DNA of 64,000 nt from an uncultured Oscillospiraceae bacterium (GCA_900544715.1 UQWL01000015.1:1-64000); one strand, 5' to 3'. Positions 49,492 to 58,086 are shown, counted from the stretch's first letter. Numbers and translations: made by a program. The notes: generated from the sequence alone by a model not told the origin.

Positions 49492-49770
49492 TTATTTGGA
49501 ATTCGAGGTTTTTGACCCCGCGTGGCCCCGGAAGGTCCTCGTGGGAGCAAACTCGCCGAGCTTGTGGCCGACCATGTCTTCCGTCACATAAACCGGCACA
49601 TGCTTGCGCCCGTCGTGAACCGCAAAGGTGTGGCCGACAAAGTCCGGGAAAATCGTGGAGCTGCGGCTCCAGGTTTTTAAGACGATCTTCTCGCCTGCTT
49701 CGTTCATTTTCTGGACTCTTTCGAGCAGCTTAGGCTGTACGAAAGGGCCCTTTTTCACGCTTCTGCCCAT
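49492..49770 (-). CDS. rpsS: 30S ribosomal protein S19
   Basis: Protein of 92 aa: MGRSVKKGPFVQPKLLERV, TWSRSSTIFPDFVGHTFAVHDGRKHVPVYVTEDMVGHKLGEFAPTRTFRGH. It sits in the 30S head with S13. 23 bases after rplB. Confidence 0.97.
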   Translation of the reverse strand: MGRSVKKGPFVQPKLLERVQKMNEAGEKIVLKTWSRSSTIFPDFVGHTFAVHDGRKHVPVYVTEDMVGHKLGEFAPTRTFRGHAGSKTSNSK

Positions 49771-49793
49771 AATTCTTAAGCTCCTTTCATCGA

Positions 49794-50627
49794 CTACTTG
49801 CCGTTACGGCGCTTGACAATCATCTTGTCGGAGCGGTTCTTCTTCGCGCGCGTCTTGTAGCCAAGAGCAGGCTTACCCCACGGCGTGACCGGACCGGGAC
49901 GGCCGATCGGGGATTTGCCTTCGCCGCCGCCGTGCGGATGGTCGTTCGGGTTCATGACAGAGCCGCGAACCGTCGGCCTCCAGCCCATGTGGCGCTTACG
50001 GCCAGCTTTACCGATTTTCACATTCTCATGATCGACATTGCCTACCTGGCCAATGGTCGCCATGCAGTTAACGGATACGTTACGCAGCTCGCCGGAGGGC
50101 AGACGGAGCAACGCATAAGCGCCTTCCTTTGCCATGAGCTGAGCGGCGTTGCCCGCTGCGCGGGCCAGCTGCCCGCCACGGCCGGGATAAAGCTCCACAT
50201 TGTGGATGAACGTACCGGTCGGGATGTTGACAAGCGGCAGTGCGTTGCCGGGCTTGATATCCGCGCTGGCGCCCGCCTCAACCGTATCGCCGGCCTTCAG
50301 GCCTGCGGGAGCGAGGATGTAGCGCTTCTCACCATCCTCATACTGGATGAGGGCAATGTGAGCGGAGCGGTTCGGATCGTACTCGATGCCGAGCACCTTC
50401 GCGCTCATATCGAACTTATCGCGCTTGAAATCGATAATACGGTATTTTTTACGGTTGCCGCCGCCACGATGGCGCACGGTGATCCTGCCGTAGCTGTTGC
50501 GGCCGGAGTTCTTGTTCAGAGGAGCCAGGAGGCTTCTCTCCGGGCCGTTCTTCGACAGCTCCGTGTAATCCGTTACCGACATGTTACGCCGTGCATTCGT
50601 GGTCGGATTGTAGATTTTAATCGACAT
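49794..50627 (-). CDS. rplB: 50S ribosomal protein L2
   Basis: Protein of 277 aa. IKIYNPTTNARRNMSVTDY, RNSYGRITVRHRGGGNRKKYRIIDFKR and the C-terminal GSVMNPNDHPHGGGEGKSPIGRPGP, with the conserved His near the peptidyl transferase centre. I start at MSIKIYNP (50627) after AGGAGAGTGAACCAA. The 83-base gap to rplW is one of the longer ones in the S10 segment. Confidence 0.97.
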   Translation of the reverse strand: MSIKIYNPTTNARRNMSVTDYTELSKNGPERSLLAPLNKNSGRNSYGRITVRHRGGGNRKKYRIIDFKRDKFDMSAKVLGIEYDPNRSAHIALIQYEDGEKRYILAPAGLKAGDTVEAGASADIKPGNALPLVNIPTGTFIHNVELYPGRGGQLARAAGNAAQLMAKEGAYALLRLPSGELRNVSVNCMATIGQVGNVDHENVKIGKAGRKRHMGWRPTVRGSVMNPNDHPHGGGEGKSPIGRPGPVTPWGKPALGYKTRAKKNRSDKMIVKRRNGK

Positions 50628-50710
50628 TTGGTTCACTCTCCTCATAGCGGCTTTGCGGAGCATGCCGGGCTCCATACGTCGCCGCCGGGTATTTTATGGG
50701 AAAATTCCCC

Positions 50711-51007
50711 TTACATCATGCCGTCGAAGAAATCGATCTTCTTGGACTTTTCCGTAAGCGTTACGATCGCCTTTTTCCAAGAAGCTGTGTAGCCTTCGTA
50801 ACGGCCCTGCCTGCGGAGCTTGCCGCGGACATTGATCGTATTGACCTTTTTGACCTCTACGCCGAAAAGCTTTTCAATCGCCTGAGCGATCTCCACCTTG
50901 TTGGCATCCTTGGCCACTTGAAACGTGTATTTGTTTAAAGCGATGCCCTGCATGCTCTCTTCGGTGATAACCGGGCGCAGGACGATATCCTGTGCTAACT
51001 TGCTCAT
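50711..51007 (-). CDS. rplW: 50S ribosomal protein L23
   Basis: Protein of 98 aa: DIVLRPVITEESMQ, YTFQVAKDANKVEIAQAIEKLFGVEVKKVNTINVRGK. It docks SRP and trigger factor at the tunnel exit. It overlaps rplD by four bases (ATGA). Confidence 0.97.
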   Translation of the reverse strand: MSKLAQDIVLRPVITEESMQGIALNKYTFQVAKDANKVEIAQAIEKLFGVEVKKVNTINVRGKLRRQGRYEGYTASWKKAIVTLTEKSKKIDFFDGMM

Positions 51008-51627
51008 GCATATACCTCCTCAATCTTCGCAACAGCGTCCTTGAGGACAAGGAGCGTATCGCAGTTAAGGATGTCGTAAACGTTCAGGGTGCTGACAAGC
51101 GTTGTTTTTACGCCTGCGATGTTGCGTGCGCTGCGATAGACCGTGTCGTCCTTCTCCGGCAGGACGATGAGCGTCTTTTTGCCGGTCTGAAGGGCGCCGA
51201 GCACCTTGACGACCTCTTTGGTCTTGATTTCGCTGAGTGCCAGCTTGTCGAGCACGACAAGCTCATTGCCCGCAACCTTACTGGAAAGCGCACTCTTCAT
51301 GGCAAGGCGCTTTACCTTTTTGTTGACGGAAATACCGTATTCGCGTGGCTTCGGGCCATGCGAAATGCCGCCGTGCGTCCACTGGGGAGCGCGTGTCGAG
51401 CCCTGCCTTGCGCGGCCGGAGCCCTTCTGGCGCCACGGCTTCTTGCCGCCGCCGCTGACTTCAGAGCGCGTAAGGGTAGACTGCGTGCCCTGGCGCTGGT
51501 TTGCCAGATAGCTTACCACCATGAGGTGCATCGCCGGAACGTTGGGCGTGATGCCGAAGATTCCCTCGCTCAGCGCGAGCTCTTCCACCTTCTTGCCGGT
51601 TTCGTCGAAAACTGATACGTTAGGCAT
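51004..51627 (-). CDS. rplD: 50S ribosomal protein L4
   Basis: Protein of 207 aa. The tunnel loop QGTQSTLTRSEVSGGGKKPWRQKGSGRARQGSTRAPQWTHGG is clear. In many bacteria L4 also represses the S10 operon through its leader. I start at MPNVSVFDETGK (51627), with GGAGTGGAAC upstream, 16 bases after rplC. Confidence 0.97.
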   Translation of the reverse strand: MPNVSVFDETGKKVEELALSEGIFGITPNVPAMHLMVVSYLANQRQGTQSTLTRSEVSGGGKKPWRQKGSGRARQGSTRAPQWTHGGISHGPKPREYGISVNKKVKRLAMKSALSSKVAGNELVVLDKLALSEIKTKEVVKVLGALQTGKKTLIVLPEKDDTVYRSARNIAGVKTTLVSTLNVYDILNCDTLLVLKDAVAKIEEVYA

Positions 51628-51643
51628 TTGTTCCACTCCTTCC

Positions 51644-52279
51644 TTACGCGTTCTTGACGCTGTCGGCGAGGAGGACAATCCCATTCTTCGGGCCCGGGAC
51701 AGCGCCCTTGACCGCGATGAGGTTGTTTTCCACATCCACCTTGACAACGTCTAAATTCTGAATTGTGACACGTTCCGCGCCCAGATGGCCCGCAAGCTTC
51801 TTGCCTTTGAATACGCGGGAGGGATCGCTGCACGCGCCGAGCGAGCCGGCATGCCTTGCGACCGGGCCGGTACCGTGGGACTCTTTGAGGCGGGAGAAAT
51901 TCCATCTCTTGATCGCGCCGGCCGTACCCTTGCCTTTGCTGGTGCCGACCACGTCAACGTGATCGCCCGCCGCAAAGACGTCGGCCTTCAGGATATCGCC
52001 GACATTCATCGCGCTGATATCTGCGAGACGGAATTCACGCAGCACCTTTTTCGGGGCGACATTGCCCTTCGCGAAATGGCCCTTCATGGGCTTGTTGACG
52101 CGCTGAGCCTTGACATCCTGAAAACCGAGCTGCACGGCTTCATAGCCGTCGTTTTCGATCGTCTTCTTCTGGACGACCGGGCACGGGCCTGCTTCGATGA
52201 CGGTAACGGGGACAACATTGCCCTGCTCGTCAAAAAGCTGCGTCATGCCGATTTTCTTGCCGATCAAACCTTTTTGCAT
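51644..52279 (-). CDS. rplC: 50S ribosomal protein L3
   Basis: Protein of 211 aa: MQKGLIGKKIGMTQLFDEQGNVVPVTVIEAGPC and FSRLKESHGTGPVARHAGSLGACSDPSRVFKGKKLAGHLGAERVT. L3 reaches the peptidyl transferase centre. GAAGGAGGAAAGG precedes the ATG. 70 bases after rpsJ. Confidence 0.97.
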   Translation of the reverse strand: MQKGLIGKKIGMTQLFDEQGNVVPVTVIEAGPCPVVQKKTIENDGYEAVQLGFQDVKAQRVNKPMKGHFAKGNVAPKKVLREFRLADISAMNVGDILKADVFAAGDHVDVVGTSKGKGTAGAIKRWNFSRLKESHGTGPVARHAGSLGACSDPSRVFKGKKLAGHLGAERVTIQNLDVVKVDVENNLIAVKGAVPGPKNGIVLLADSVKNA

Positions 52280-52349
52280 TTACCTTTCCTCCTTCGGTTA
52301 TTGGTTGGCTTGCGCCAACTTGACCTGCGGCATGTAATGGAAATCTGCT

Positions 52350-52661
52350 TTACAGCTTGATTTCGATTTCCACGCCGGCGGGAAGCTCAAGACCTGTCAG
52401 AGCCTCGACGGTTTTGTTCGAGGGCCTGAGAATGTCGATAAGCCGTTTGTGGGTGCGCTGCTCGAACTGCTCTCTGGAATCCTTGTACTTGTGCACGGCA
52501 CGAAGCACGGTGACAACTTCCTTCTCAGTTGGAAGCGGCACGGGACCAGAGACCTGCGCGCCTGTGTTTCTGGCTGTCTCAACAATCTTTTCCGCCGACT
52601 TGTCGACGAGATTGTGGTCGTAGCCCTTGAGCCTGATGCGGATCTTTTCCTTAACTGCCAT
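52350..52661 (-). CDS. rpsJ: 30S ribosomal protein S10
   Basis: Protein of 103 aa: KEKIRIRLKGYDHNLVDKSAEKIVETA, GPVPLPTEKEVVTVLRAVHKYKDSREQFEQRTHKRLIDI. S10 also acts with NusB in antitermination. It is the first gene of the super-operon. The start at 52661 has AAGGAGG about ten bases upstream; the frame is open 51 residues further but reads into the leader. Confidence 0.98.
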   Translation of the reverse strand: MAVKEKIRIRLKGYDHNLVDKSAEKIVETARNTGAQVSGPVPLPTEKEVVTVLRAVHKYKDSREQFEQRTHKRLIDILRPSNKTVEALTGLELPAGVEIEIKL

Positions 52662-52947
52662 GGGGAACGCCTCCTTCATTGTTGGCGGGCAACGCGAAAA
52701 TCTAAACACTGATCCGGGTGTTTCACCCTGCTGCATTGAAAAAACCGGATATGCTGAGAACATGATCCGGGTTCCGATTGTTCGCGCCTGGCCGCAGAAA
52801 ACCCGCCGCAGCACAAACTGCGGCCAGCCGAAGCGAGCCAGTATTCTTTCGCCCGGTTTGTAAATCGGACATACTCCGCAGAAATTCCCCGCCTCAAGGG
52901 GCGGCCACCTTCTGCATCATCGCATATCTGCACACCTACACAGCATG
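52662..52947 (-). ncRNA. Structured 5' leader of the S10 super-operon
   Basis: About 285 bases between the promoter and rpsJ. On the minus strand it folds into at least three strong hairpins: CCGCAG/CTGCGG (around 52800-52824), CCGGAT/ATCCGG (52745-52770) and GGGTG-AAA-CACCC (52716-52728). Long leaders at this site are autoregulated by L4 in other bacteria. I see no classic L4 target that I could assign here. Confidence 0.55.
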
Positions 52948-52954
52948 CTTGAAT

Positions 52955-52983
52955 ATGATACCACACCGATTTGGAAAAAGCAA
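52955..52983 (-). promoter_or_regulatory. Promoter of the S10-spc-alpha super-operon
   Basis: Minus strand TTGCTT (52978-52983), a 17-base spacer containing TGTGG, and TATCAT (52955-52960). It is the only good promoter before rpsJ. Confidence 0.8.
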
Positions 52984-53245
52984 CAATTATTTCATAAAAA
53001 TTTCGGCGGAATCACGAATTTTCAAGGTTTGTGCGATCTGCCCGCAAACCGGCCCGCAAAAAAACAAAATGCGTGGAAATTGCGCGCCCGCAATCTCTAA
53101 TATATGAATGAAAAGGCCGCGTGAAGAGGAAGAAACAGCTTCTCTCCGCGCGGCCGACGGCAGATGCAATTTTGGCATGCCATCTACAGATATTGGGCAA
53201 GGCTCTCAAGATGCCTGTCATGCACTCGAATTTTGTAATTCTCTA
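52984..53245. other. Intergenic region between the S10 promoter and the DUF4417 gene
   Basis: The gap between rpsJ and the DUF4417 gene is about 580 bases. Besides the rpsJ leader and promoter it contains the terminator at 53111-53155 and AT-rich DNA near 52985-53035. I see no further gene. Confidence 0.6.
53111..53155 (-). terminator. Terminator of the DUF4417 gene
   Basis: Minus strand GGCCGCG pairs with CGCGGCC and inner GAGAGAAG with CTCTTC, followed by TTTTC. It is 90 bases after the stop. Confidence 0.75.
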
Positions 53246-54607
53246 TTATATTGTCCTGGCTTTTACTTCTACCTGTGTAATGATCTCCCGAAGCCGGACA
53301 CCGTCTATCATATATTCAAGGGCTTCGTCCGCCGTCGCGCACCATTTTTCCGTTTCCGGCTTCCAGGCTTCGCTAATATTTATCATACCTTCCGGATGAG
53401 TGATCGTATAAAGAGTTCCCTTCCACTCAAACTCTACCTCTCCATGGTAGCGCATACATTCTTTGAAATCATTGATTGTTTCAAAACGATTTTCCCCTGT
53501 GTTACCAGTTAATATGTCTGTATGCTCCATTGTAAATCCTCCAAAATATTTAAATTCCGGTACGTCATTCGGATAGTTGATATGGCCTTGCGGATCGGGA
53601 TGCTCATTTGGATTATCCCAATGTATCTCATGATCATGAGGGGCAGAATGCTTATCAGGTCTCCTGTGATCCGTATAATGCCTCTCTCTGATTGCACGGC
53701 CATCTTCTCCAATTTTAGTAGCATAAAGATCTCCATTCGGCATCCGTGTTTCTTTTATCTCCCCCGGCTTCCCCAAAAAACGCTTGTCCTCTTCCTTCTT
53801 CGGCTTCCATTTGCCGCCGTAGGCGCTGCCCATTCCCATCCGGCAGCCATCGTCCCGCATGACATAGCCACGCTTGATCACCAAATCACAGCCCGGCGGC
53901 ACCGGCTCCAGCCCGCAGATATATTTCGCGTATTTAGACGGTGTGTAATCGTCGTCCATATGCCGCCAGGAGCTGAGCTCGTAATCAATCGGGACAATGT
54001 TGCCCCGCATCTCCGGGAACGGCTCGTGATAGCAGAGAATCCGCTCCGGCTCCACCCGCCGCAGCAGCTCCTCATAGCCCTTCATGAAAAACGGTTTCTG
54101 ATCCGCACGGTTCCCGTGCTCCGATACCATATAGGTCGAAACCGCCACGGTGCTCCCCTTTGGAATCCCCTCGAAGCAAAAGGCAAAGCTGCGCTCATCC
54201 CCCCAGCTCACGGTGGGGATCACACGCATCCCCATTGAAGCGAAATACGCCCCGCACCAGCGGTTGCGGAAGGTGTTATAAAGCTGCATGAGCGGGTGCA
54301 TCTCAAGATACATGCTGAAATCCGGTGAGAGCACCGCCCGGTACCGCCTGAGCTTTTCGATATCATGATCGGGATCCTTCCACACGCGCTCAAACTTGTA
54401 GTCGTAGAGGAAAAAATGAACGATCCGCCCCAGATGCCGCTCATCCTCCAGCTTTGTTTTGTCAAAGCCGATCAGGCGCAGGCCCCGGAATTCCTCCTCA
54501 TCAAATTCCGCTTTGGGAATGACGGGAATCTTCCATGCGCCGCTGCCCTCAAATTGATTCCGGAGCAGAAGCTGGCTTGTGCGGTAACGGTAATTTTCTT
54601 CTGTCAT
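53246..54607 (-). CDS. DUF4417 domain protein, phage-type orphan
   Basis: Protein of 453 aa. The N-terminal 240 residues fit DUF4417, a family common in phages and integrated elements (IGFDKTKLED, FFLYDYKFERVW, LSPDFSMYLEMHPLMQLYNTFRNRWCGAYF, IPTVSWGD, GSTVAVSTYM). A middle segment GMGSAYGGKWKP...FLGKPGE is followed by a His/Asp-rich region RERHYTDHRRPDKHSAPHDH that resembles parts of phage structural proteins. I start at MTEENYRYR (54607) after GGAAGTGC. No other phage gene lies nearby, so it looks like a solitary acquisition. Function unknown. Confidence 0.75.
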   Translation of the reverse strand: MTEENYRYRTSQLLLRNQFEGSGAWKIPVIPKAEFDEEEFRGLRLIGFDKTKLEDERHLGRIVHFFLYDYKFERVWKDPDHDIEKLRRYRAVLSPDFSMYLEMHPLMQLYNTFRNRWCGAYFASMGMRVIPTVSWGDERSFAFCFEGIPKGSTVAVSTYMVSEHGNRADQKPFFMKGYEELLRRVEPERILCYHEPFPEMRGNIVPIDYELSSWRHMDDDYTPSKYAKYICGLEPVPPGCDLVIKRGYVMRDDGCRMGMGSAYGGKWKPKKEEDKRFLGKPGEIKETRMPNGDLYATKIGEDGRAIRERHYTDHRRPDKHSAPHDHEIHWDNPNEHPDPQGHINYPNDVPEFKYFGGFTMEHTDILTGNTGENRFETINDFKECMRYHGEVEFEWKGTLYTITHPEGMINISEAWKPETEKWCATADEALEYMIDGVRLREIITQVEVKARTI

Positions 54608-54870
54608 CTTTGCACTTCCTATCGGTATTGAATCTGAGAAAAACTCTCTACCAATAGGCAAAAACGCGATATTTGTTGCCCTGCATGATGCAACAAATGC
54701 CGCGGTTCACAGAAAGTTTACAATTAGCCTTGTGCAAATATACATTTATTGTAAAATTAAGATGAATTTACTTTTATATTGTATAATTCCATTTTATATC
54801 ATATTCTTTTCCGTGTCAAGCGCGCGTTGCAGCTGCAGCGCATCCTTCCGGATTCAAACAGATACAAACA
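54608..54870. other. Intergenic region between the DUF4417 gene and copA
   Basis: AT-rich, about 330 bases up to copA. It holds an 8-bp hairpin TTTGTTGC/GCAACAAA near 54674-54699 and several TATAAT-like strings, but no promoter with a good -35. The copA terminator forms its right edge. No gene seen. Confidence 0.55.
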
Positions 54871-54911
54871 GCCGCTCCGGGAAAAGAAAAGCTTTGTTTC
54901 CCCGGAGCGGC
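54871..54911 (-). terminator. Hairpin behind copA
   Basis: 11-bp stem GCCGCTCCGGG/CCCGGAGCGGC with a 19-base loop. The T-run is better on the plus strand (CTTTTC) than on the minus strand (TGTTTG), so efficiency for copA is uncertain. Confidence 0.6.
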
Positions 54912-54941
54912 TTTTCGACTGGCGGTAACCCTGCTTGCTTT

Positions 54942-55157
54942 TTACTCCGCCGAGCAGCTGACCGGCGTATAACCGGCCTGCGTCACTGCGTCCATCAGCG
55001 CCTGGTCCGGCACATCCTTGGCAAGCGTCACGGTCGCCTTCTTTTCCTCCAGATTCACATCCACAGCGCTCACGCCGTCTATTGCGGCGAGCGCCTTCTG
55101 CACATGCATCTGGCAATGCGCGCACATCATGCCATCAATCAAAATGGTCTTCGTCAT
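54942..55157 (-). CDS. copZ: Nested CopZ-like copper chaperone reading frame inside copA
   Basis: An internal ATG at 55157, in frame with copA, starts MTKTILIDGMMCAHCQMHV and runs 71 aa to the copA stop, exactly the size of CopZ. GGAGG lies eight bases upstream of this ATG within the linker codons (GGAGGTAACACAAATG), as in a normal intergenic site. Two products are therefore possible: full CopA and free CopZ. An ancestral separate copZ fused to copA by loss of the stop codon would explain it. Internal initiation is inferred, not shown. Confidence 0.6.
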   Translation of the reverse strand: MTKTILIDGMMCAHCQMHVQKALAAIDGVSAVDVNLEEKKATVTLAKDVPDQALMDAVTQAGYTPVSCSAE

Positions 55158-57527
55158 TTGTGTTACCTCCGTTTTTTCCGGCGCAAGGGCCGGGCATTGT
55201 TTCTCCTGAAAGCCGGATAGGAACTCCGGCATGGGGATCTTTTTTCGCTTGGTATCCCGCTTCGTGGAATGCATGTGGAACAGGTTCAGCCGCAGCGCGT
55301 TCATCACAACGCAGAAGCTCGAAAGGCTCATCGCGGCGGCGCCGAACATTGGATTGAGTTGCAGGCCGAAGATGGGGATCAACGCGCCCGCTGCAATCGG
55401 AATCCCGATGCAGTTGTAAAGAAACGCCCAAAACAGGTTTTCATGGATATTGCGCAGCACCTGGCGGGATAGGCGGATTGCGGCCGGCACATCCAAAAGG
55501 CTCGATTTCATCAGCACAACGTCCGCCGCATCCAGGGCCACGTCCGCCCCTGCTCCGATGGCGATCCCGACATCCGCGCGGGTCAGCGCCGGGGCGTCGT
55601 TGATGCCGTCGCCGACCATGGCCACCTTTCCATATTCCGAAAGCCTGCGCACAACGGCTTCCTTATCATTCGGCAGCACGTCGGCAACCACTGCATCCAT
55701 ACCGACCTGCCCTGCGATTGCCTCGGCCGTGCGGCGGTTGTCGCCGGTGAGCATCACGGTCTGCACGCCCATATGCTGCAGCATCCGGATTGCCTCTGCG
55801 CTGTCCGGCTTTACCACGTCCGCGACTGCAACAATCCCGAGCAGCCGCCCGCCCAGAGCAAAATAAAGCGGCGTTTTCCCTTCGTTGGCTAGCGCCTCGC
55901 CTGCCTGCTTCATCTGGCCGGTCAAAAGGTTTTTCTCCTGCATCAAGGCGGCGTTGCCGCCGAAAGCGGCTTTCCCGCCAATCTCGCCCTGTACGCCGTG
56001 GCCGGGCAATGCGGCAAACGCACGGGCAGGATCATATTGCAGGCCCACTTCCTCTGCATGAACCCGGATGGCATGTGCCAACGGGTGCTCGCTCTTCTCC
56101 TCCAGCGCGGCGGCAGTTTGTAGTAGCTCCGCCTCTGACACACCGGGCGCCGGGTGAAGATCGGTCACCTGGGGCTTTCCCTGCGTGACCGTCCCGGTTT
56201 TATCCAGCACAACAAAATCCGTCTTTCCGGCGGCCTCCAATGCTGCGGCGGTTTTGAACAGCACACCCTTCTTAGCCCCCACTCCGCTGCCGACCATAAT
56301 CGCGACGGGCGTTGCGAGCCCCAGCGCACAAGGGCAGCTGATAACGAGCACACTGATCGCGCGCGCCAGCGCAAAGCCGAAGGTTTTTCCCGCAATGAGC
56401 CAGATGATTCCTGCAATCAGAGCGATGCCAATCACAACCGGCACAAAGACGCCGGATACCCGATCTGCCACTTTTGCAATCGGCGCTTTTGTCGCCGCGG
56501 CATTCTCCACCATTTCAATAATCTGGCTCAGGGTCGTATCGCCGCCGACGCGGGTGGCGGTGCAGGTGAGGGAGCCGTTCTGGTTCAGGGTTGCCGCACT
56601 GACCAAACTGCCGGGCGCTTTATCCACCGGAAGGCTCTCGCCGGTGAGCGCCGCCTCGTTGACCGCGCTCTCCCCTTCCAGCACCCGCCCGTCCACCGGG
56701 ATGCTTTCACCGGGGCGCACAAGAAAGAGATCGCCAACGCGCACCTCTTCCACCGGGATCGTCGTCTCCCCCGCATCCCGCAACACATGCGCCGTTTTCG
56801 GGGCCAAATCTATCAGGCTTTTGATCGCATTCGTCGTTTTGCCCTTGCTGTATGCCTCCAGCATTTTTCCAACCGTGATAAGCGTTAATATCATGGCGGC
56901 CGATTCAAAATAAAGCGCATGCACACAATGGGTTGCCGTCGCCAGGTTGCCGGATGAAACGGCCCCGGTCATAGTGAACAGAATGGCAACACTATATATA
57001 AAAGCAGCTCCGCTTCCCATGGCTACCAGCGTATCCATATTCGGCCCGCCATGCAGGAGGCTTTGAAAACCGCTGATAAAAAACCGCTGGTTGATGACCA
57101 TAATCAGGCTCGTCAGCAACAACTCGTAAAGGCCGATTGCCAACGGATTTTCCGCCAGAACAGCCGGAACGGGCCAACCCCACATGAGATGGCCCATGGA
57201 TACATACATCAGCGGCAAAAGCAAACACAGCGAAGCAATCAGCCTGCGTGCGAGCTTCGGCGTTTCATGATCCTCCAGCGCCTCCCGGGTGGCGGACTGG
57301 TTCTTCCCCGCAGCGCCGTTTTCCGGCGTTGCGCCATATCCGGCCGAGGTGACCGCATCGCAAATATTCTGCGGTGTCACCGACGAACCAAAGGTAACGT
57401 TCATAGAATTCGTCAGCAGGCTGACCGTTACTTCATGAACGCCAGGCACTGCTGCCACCGCTTTTTCCACATGCGCGCTGCATGCGGCGCATGTCATGCC
57501 AGTGACATTAAATTTTACTGTCGTCAT
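54942..57527 (-). CDS. copA: Copper-translocating P1B-type ATPase with N- and C-terminal HMA domains
   Basis: Protein of 861 aa. An N-terminal heavy-metal domain (GMTCAACSAHVEK, residues 9-21) is followed by the membrane region with the transport motif SCPCALGLATP (about 398), actuator TGESLPVDK, phosphorylation site DKTGTVTQGK (about 440), SEHPLAHA and MVGDGINDAPALTRADVG (about 638). It would pump Cu+ out of the cytoplasm. After a 40-residue linker the chain ends in a second HMA domain (GMMCAHCQMHVQKAL), normally a separate CopZ chaperone or an N-terminal tandem. A good ribosome binding site lies before that domain (see 54942-55157). The gene follows csoR by 16 bases. Confidence 0.95.
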   Translation of the reverse strand: MTTVKFNVTGMTCAACSAHVEKAVAAVPGVHEVTVSLLTNSMNVTFGSSVTPQNICDAVTSAGYGATPENGAAGKNQSATREALEDHETPKLARRLIASLCLLLPLMYVSMGHLMWGWPVPAVLAENPLAIGLYELLLTSLIMVINQRFFISGFQSLLHGGPNMDTLVAMGSGAAFIYSVAILFTMTGAVSSGNLATATHCVHALYFESAAMILTLITVGKMLEAYSKGKTTNAIKSLIDLAPKTAHVLRDAGETTIPVEEVRVGDLFLVRPGESIPVDGRVLEGESAVNEAALTGESLPVDKAPGSLVSAATLNQNGSLTCTATRVGGDTTLSQIIEMVENAAATKAPIAKVADRVSGVFVPVVIGIALIAGIIWLIAGKTFGFALARAISVLVISCPCALGLATPVAIMVGSGVGAKKGVLFKTAAALEAAGKTDFVVLDKTGTVTQGKPQVTDLHPAPGVSEAELLQTAAALEEKSEHPLAHAIRVHAEEVGLQYDPARAFAALPGHGVQGEIGGKAAFGGNAALMQEKNLLTGQMKQAGEALANEGKTPLYFALGGRLLGIVAVADVVKPDSAEAIRMLQHMGVQTVMLTGDNRRTAEAIAGQVGMDAVVADVLPNDKEAVVRRLSEYGKVAMVGDGINDAPALTRADVGIAIGAGADVALDAADVVLMKSSLLDVPAAIRLSRQVLRNIHENLFWAFLYNCIGIPIAAGALIPIFGLQLNPMFGAAAMSLSSFCVVMNALRLNLFHMHSTKRDTKRKKIPMPEFLSGFQEKQCPALAPEKTEVTQMTKTILIDGMMCAHCQMHVQKALAAIDGVSAVDVNLEEKKATVTLAKDVPDQALMDAVTQAGYTPVSCSAE

Positions 57528-57543
57528 AAATATGCCTCTGTTT

Positions 57544-57879
57544 CTATTTCAATTTTTTCATCAGCTCCACTGCTTCGTCAACGATCTGTGGATTCCCATT
57601 CCGAATTTCTTCCACAACACAGGTTTCCAAATGATCCTGCAAAATAATATATCCGAAACTCTGCAGGGCGCTTTCCACAGCCGCCACCTGTGTCAGAATA
57701 TCGCCGCAGTATCGGTTATCCTCCACCATGTTTTTGATCCCGTTGAGCTGCCCGATCATCCGGTTCAGCCGATTCTGAAGCAGGCGAATCGCCTGTTCAT
57801 CGCGGGGCGTATGTTTATGGTGCGGGCAGCCTGTTTCACATGCCCCGGCTGCTGCGATCCCATTTTTTTCAAAGGCCAT
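57544..57879 (-). CDS. csoR: CsoR-type copper-sensing transcriptional repressor
   Basis: Protein of 111 aa. An all-helical CsoR/RcnR repressor: LQNRLNRMIGQLNGIKNMVEDNRYCGDIL, then FGYIILQDHLETCV. The Cys-His-Cys set (Cys in RYCGD, His and Cys in DHLETC) is the Cu+ site of CsoR. The N-terminal extension carries more potential ligands (CETGCPHHKH). AAGGAGGAACGGCG precedes the ATG. It is the first gene of the csoR-copA operon and would bind the two operator-like repeats upstream; copper should release it. Confidence 0.93.
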   Translation of the reverse strand: MAFEKNGIAAAGACETGCPHHKHTPRDEQAIRLLQNRLNRMIGQLNGIKNMVEDNRYCGDILTQVAAVESALQSFGYIILQDHLETCVVEEIRNGNPQIVDEAVELMKKLK

Positions 57880-57900
57880 CGCCGTTCCTCCTTTTTCGAA

Positions 57901-57958
57901 ATACCCTAATGGGGTATTTTTATACTTTCAGGATATACCTCACGGGGGTATTTGTCAA
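57901..57958 (-). promoter_or_regulatory. csoR-copA promoter with two CsoR operator sites
   Basis: Minus strand TTGACA (57953-57958), a 17-base spacer and TATCCT (57930-57935). Operator 1, ATACCTCACGGGGGTAT (57935-57951), fills the spacer; operator 2, ATACCCTAATGGGGTAT (57901-57917), lies between the -10 and the gene, 34 bases centre to centre. Both have the C/G-rich dyad with TA ends known for CsoR. Confidence 0.82.
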
Positions 57959-58027
57959 GAGAAATTCAACAAGTCTTTCAAAATGTTGCATGCTGTTCAC
58001 AGAGGAAGGCAAAAAGAGCAGGCCCGT

Positions 58028-58073
58028 AAAAAAATATCCGCAGCCCCTCATTAGAGAAGCTGCGGATATTTTT
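58028..58073 (-). terminator. Terminator of the GH36-GH2 operon
   Basis: Minus strand ATATCCGCAGC/GCTGCGGATAT stem with a 14-base loop, then TTTTTTT. 14 bases after the GH2 stop. Confidence 0.92.
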
Positions 58074-58086
58074 CTTCTGCTGTTGT

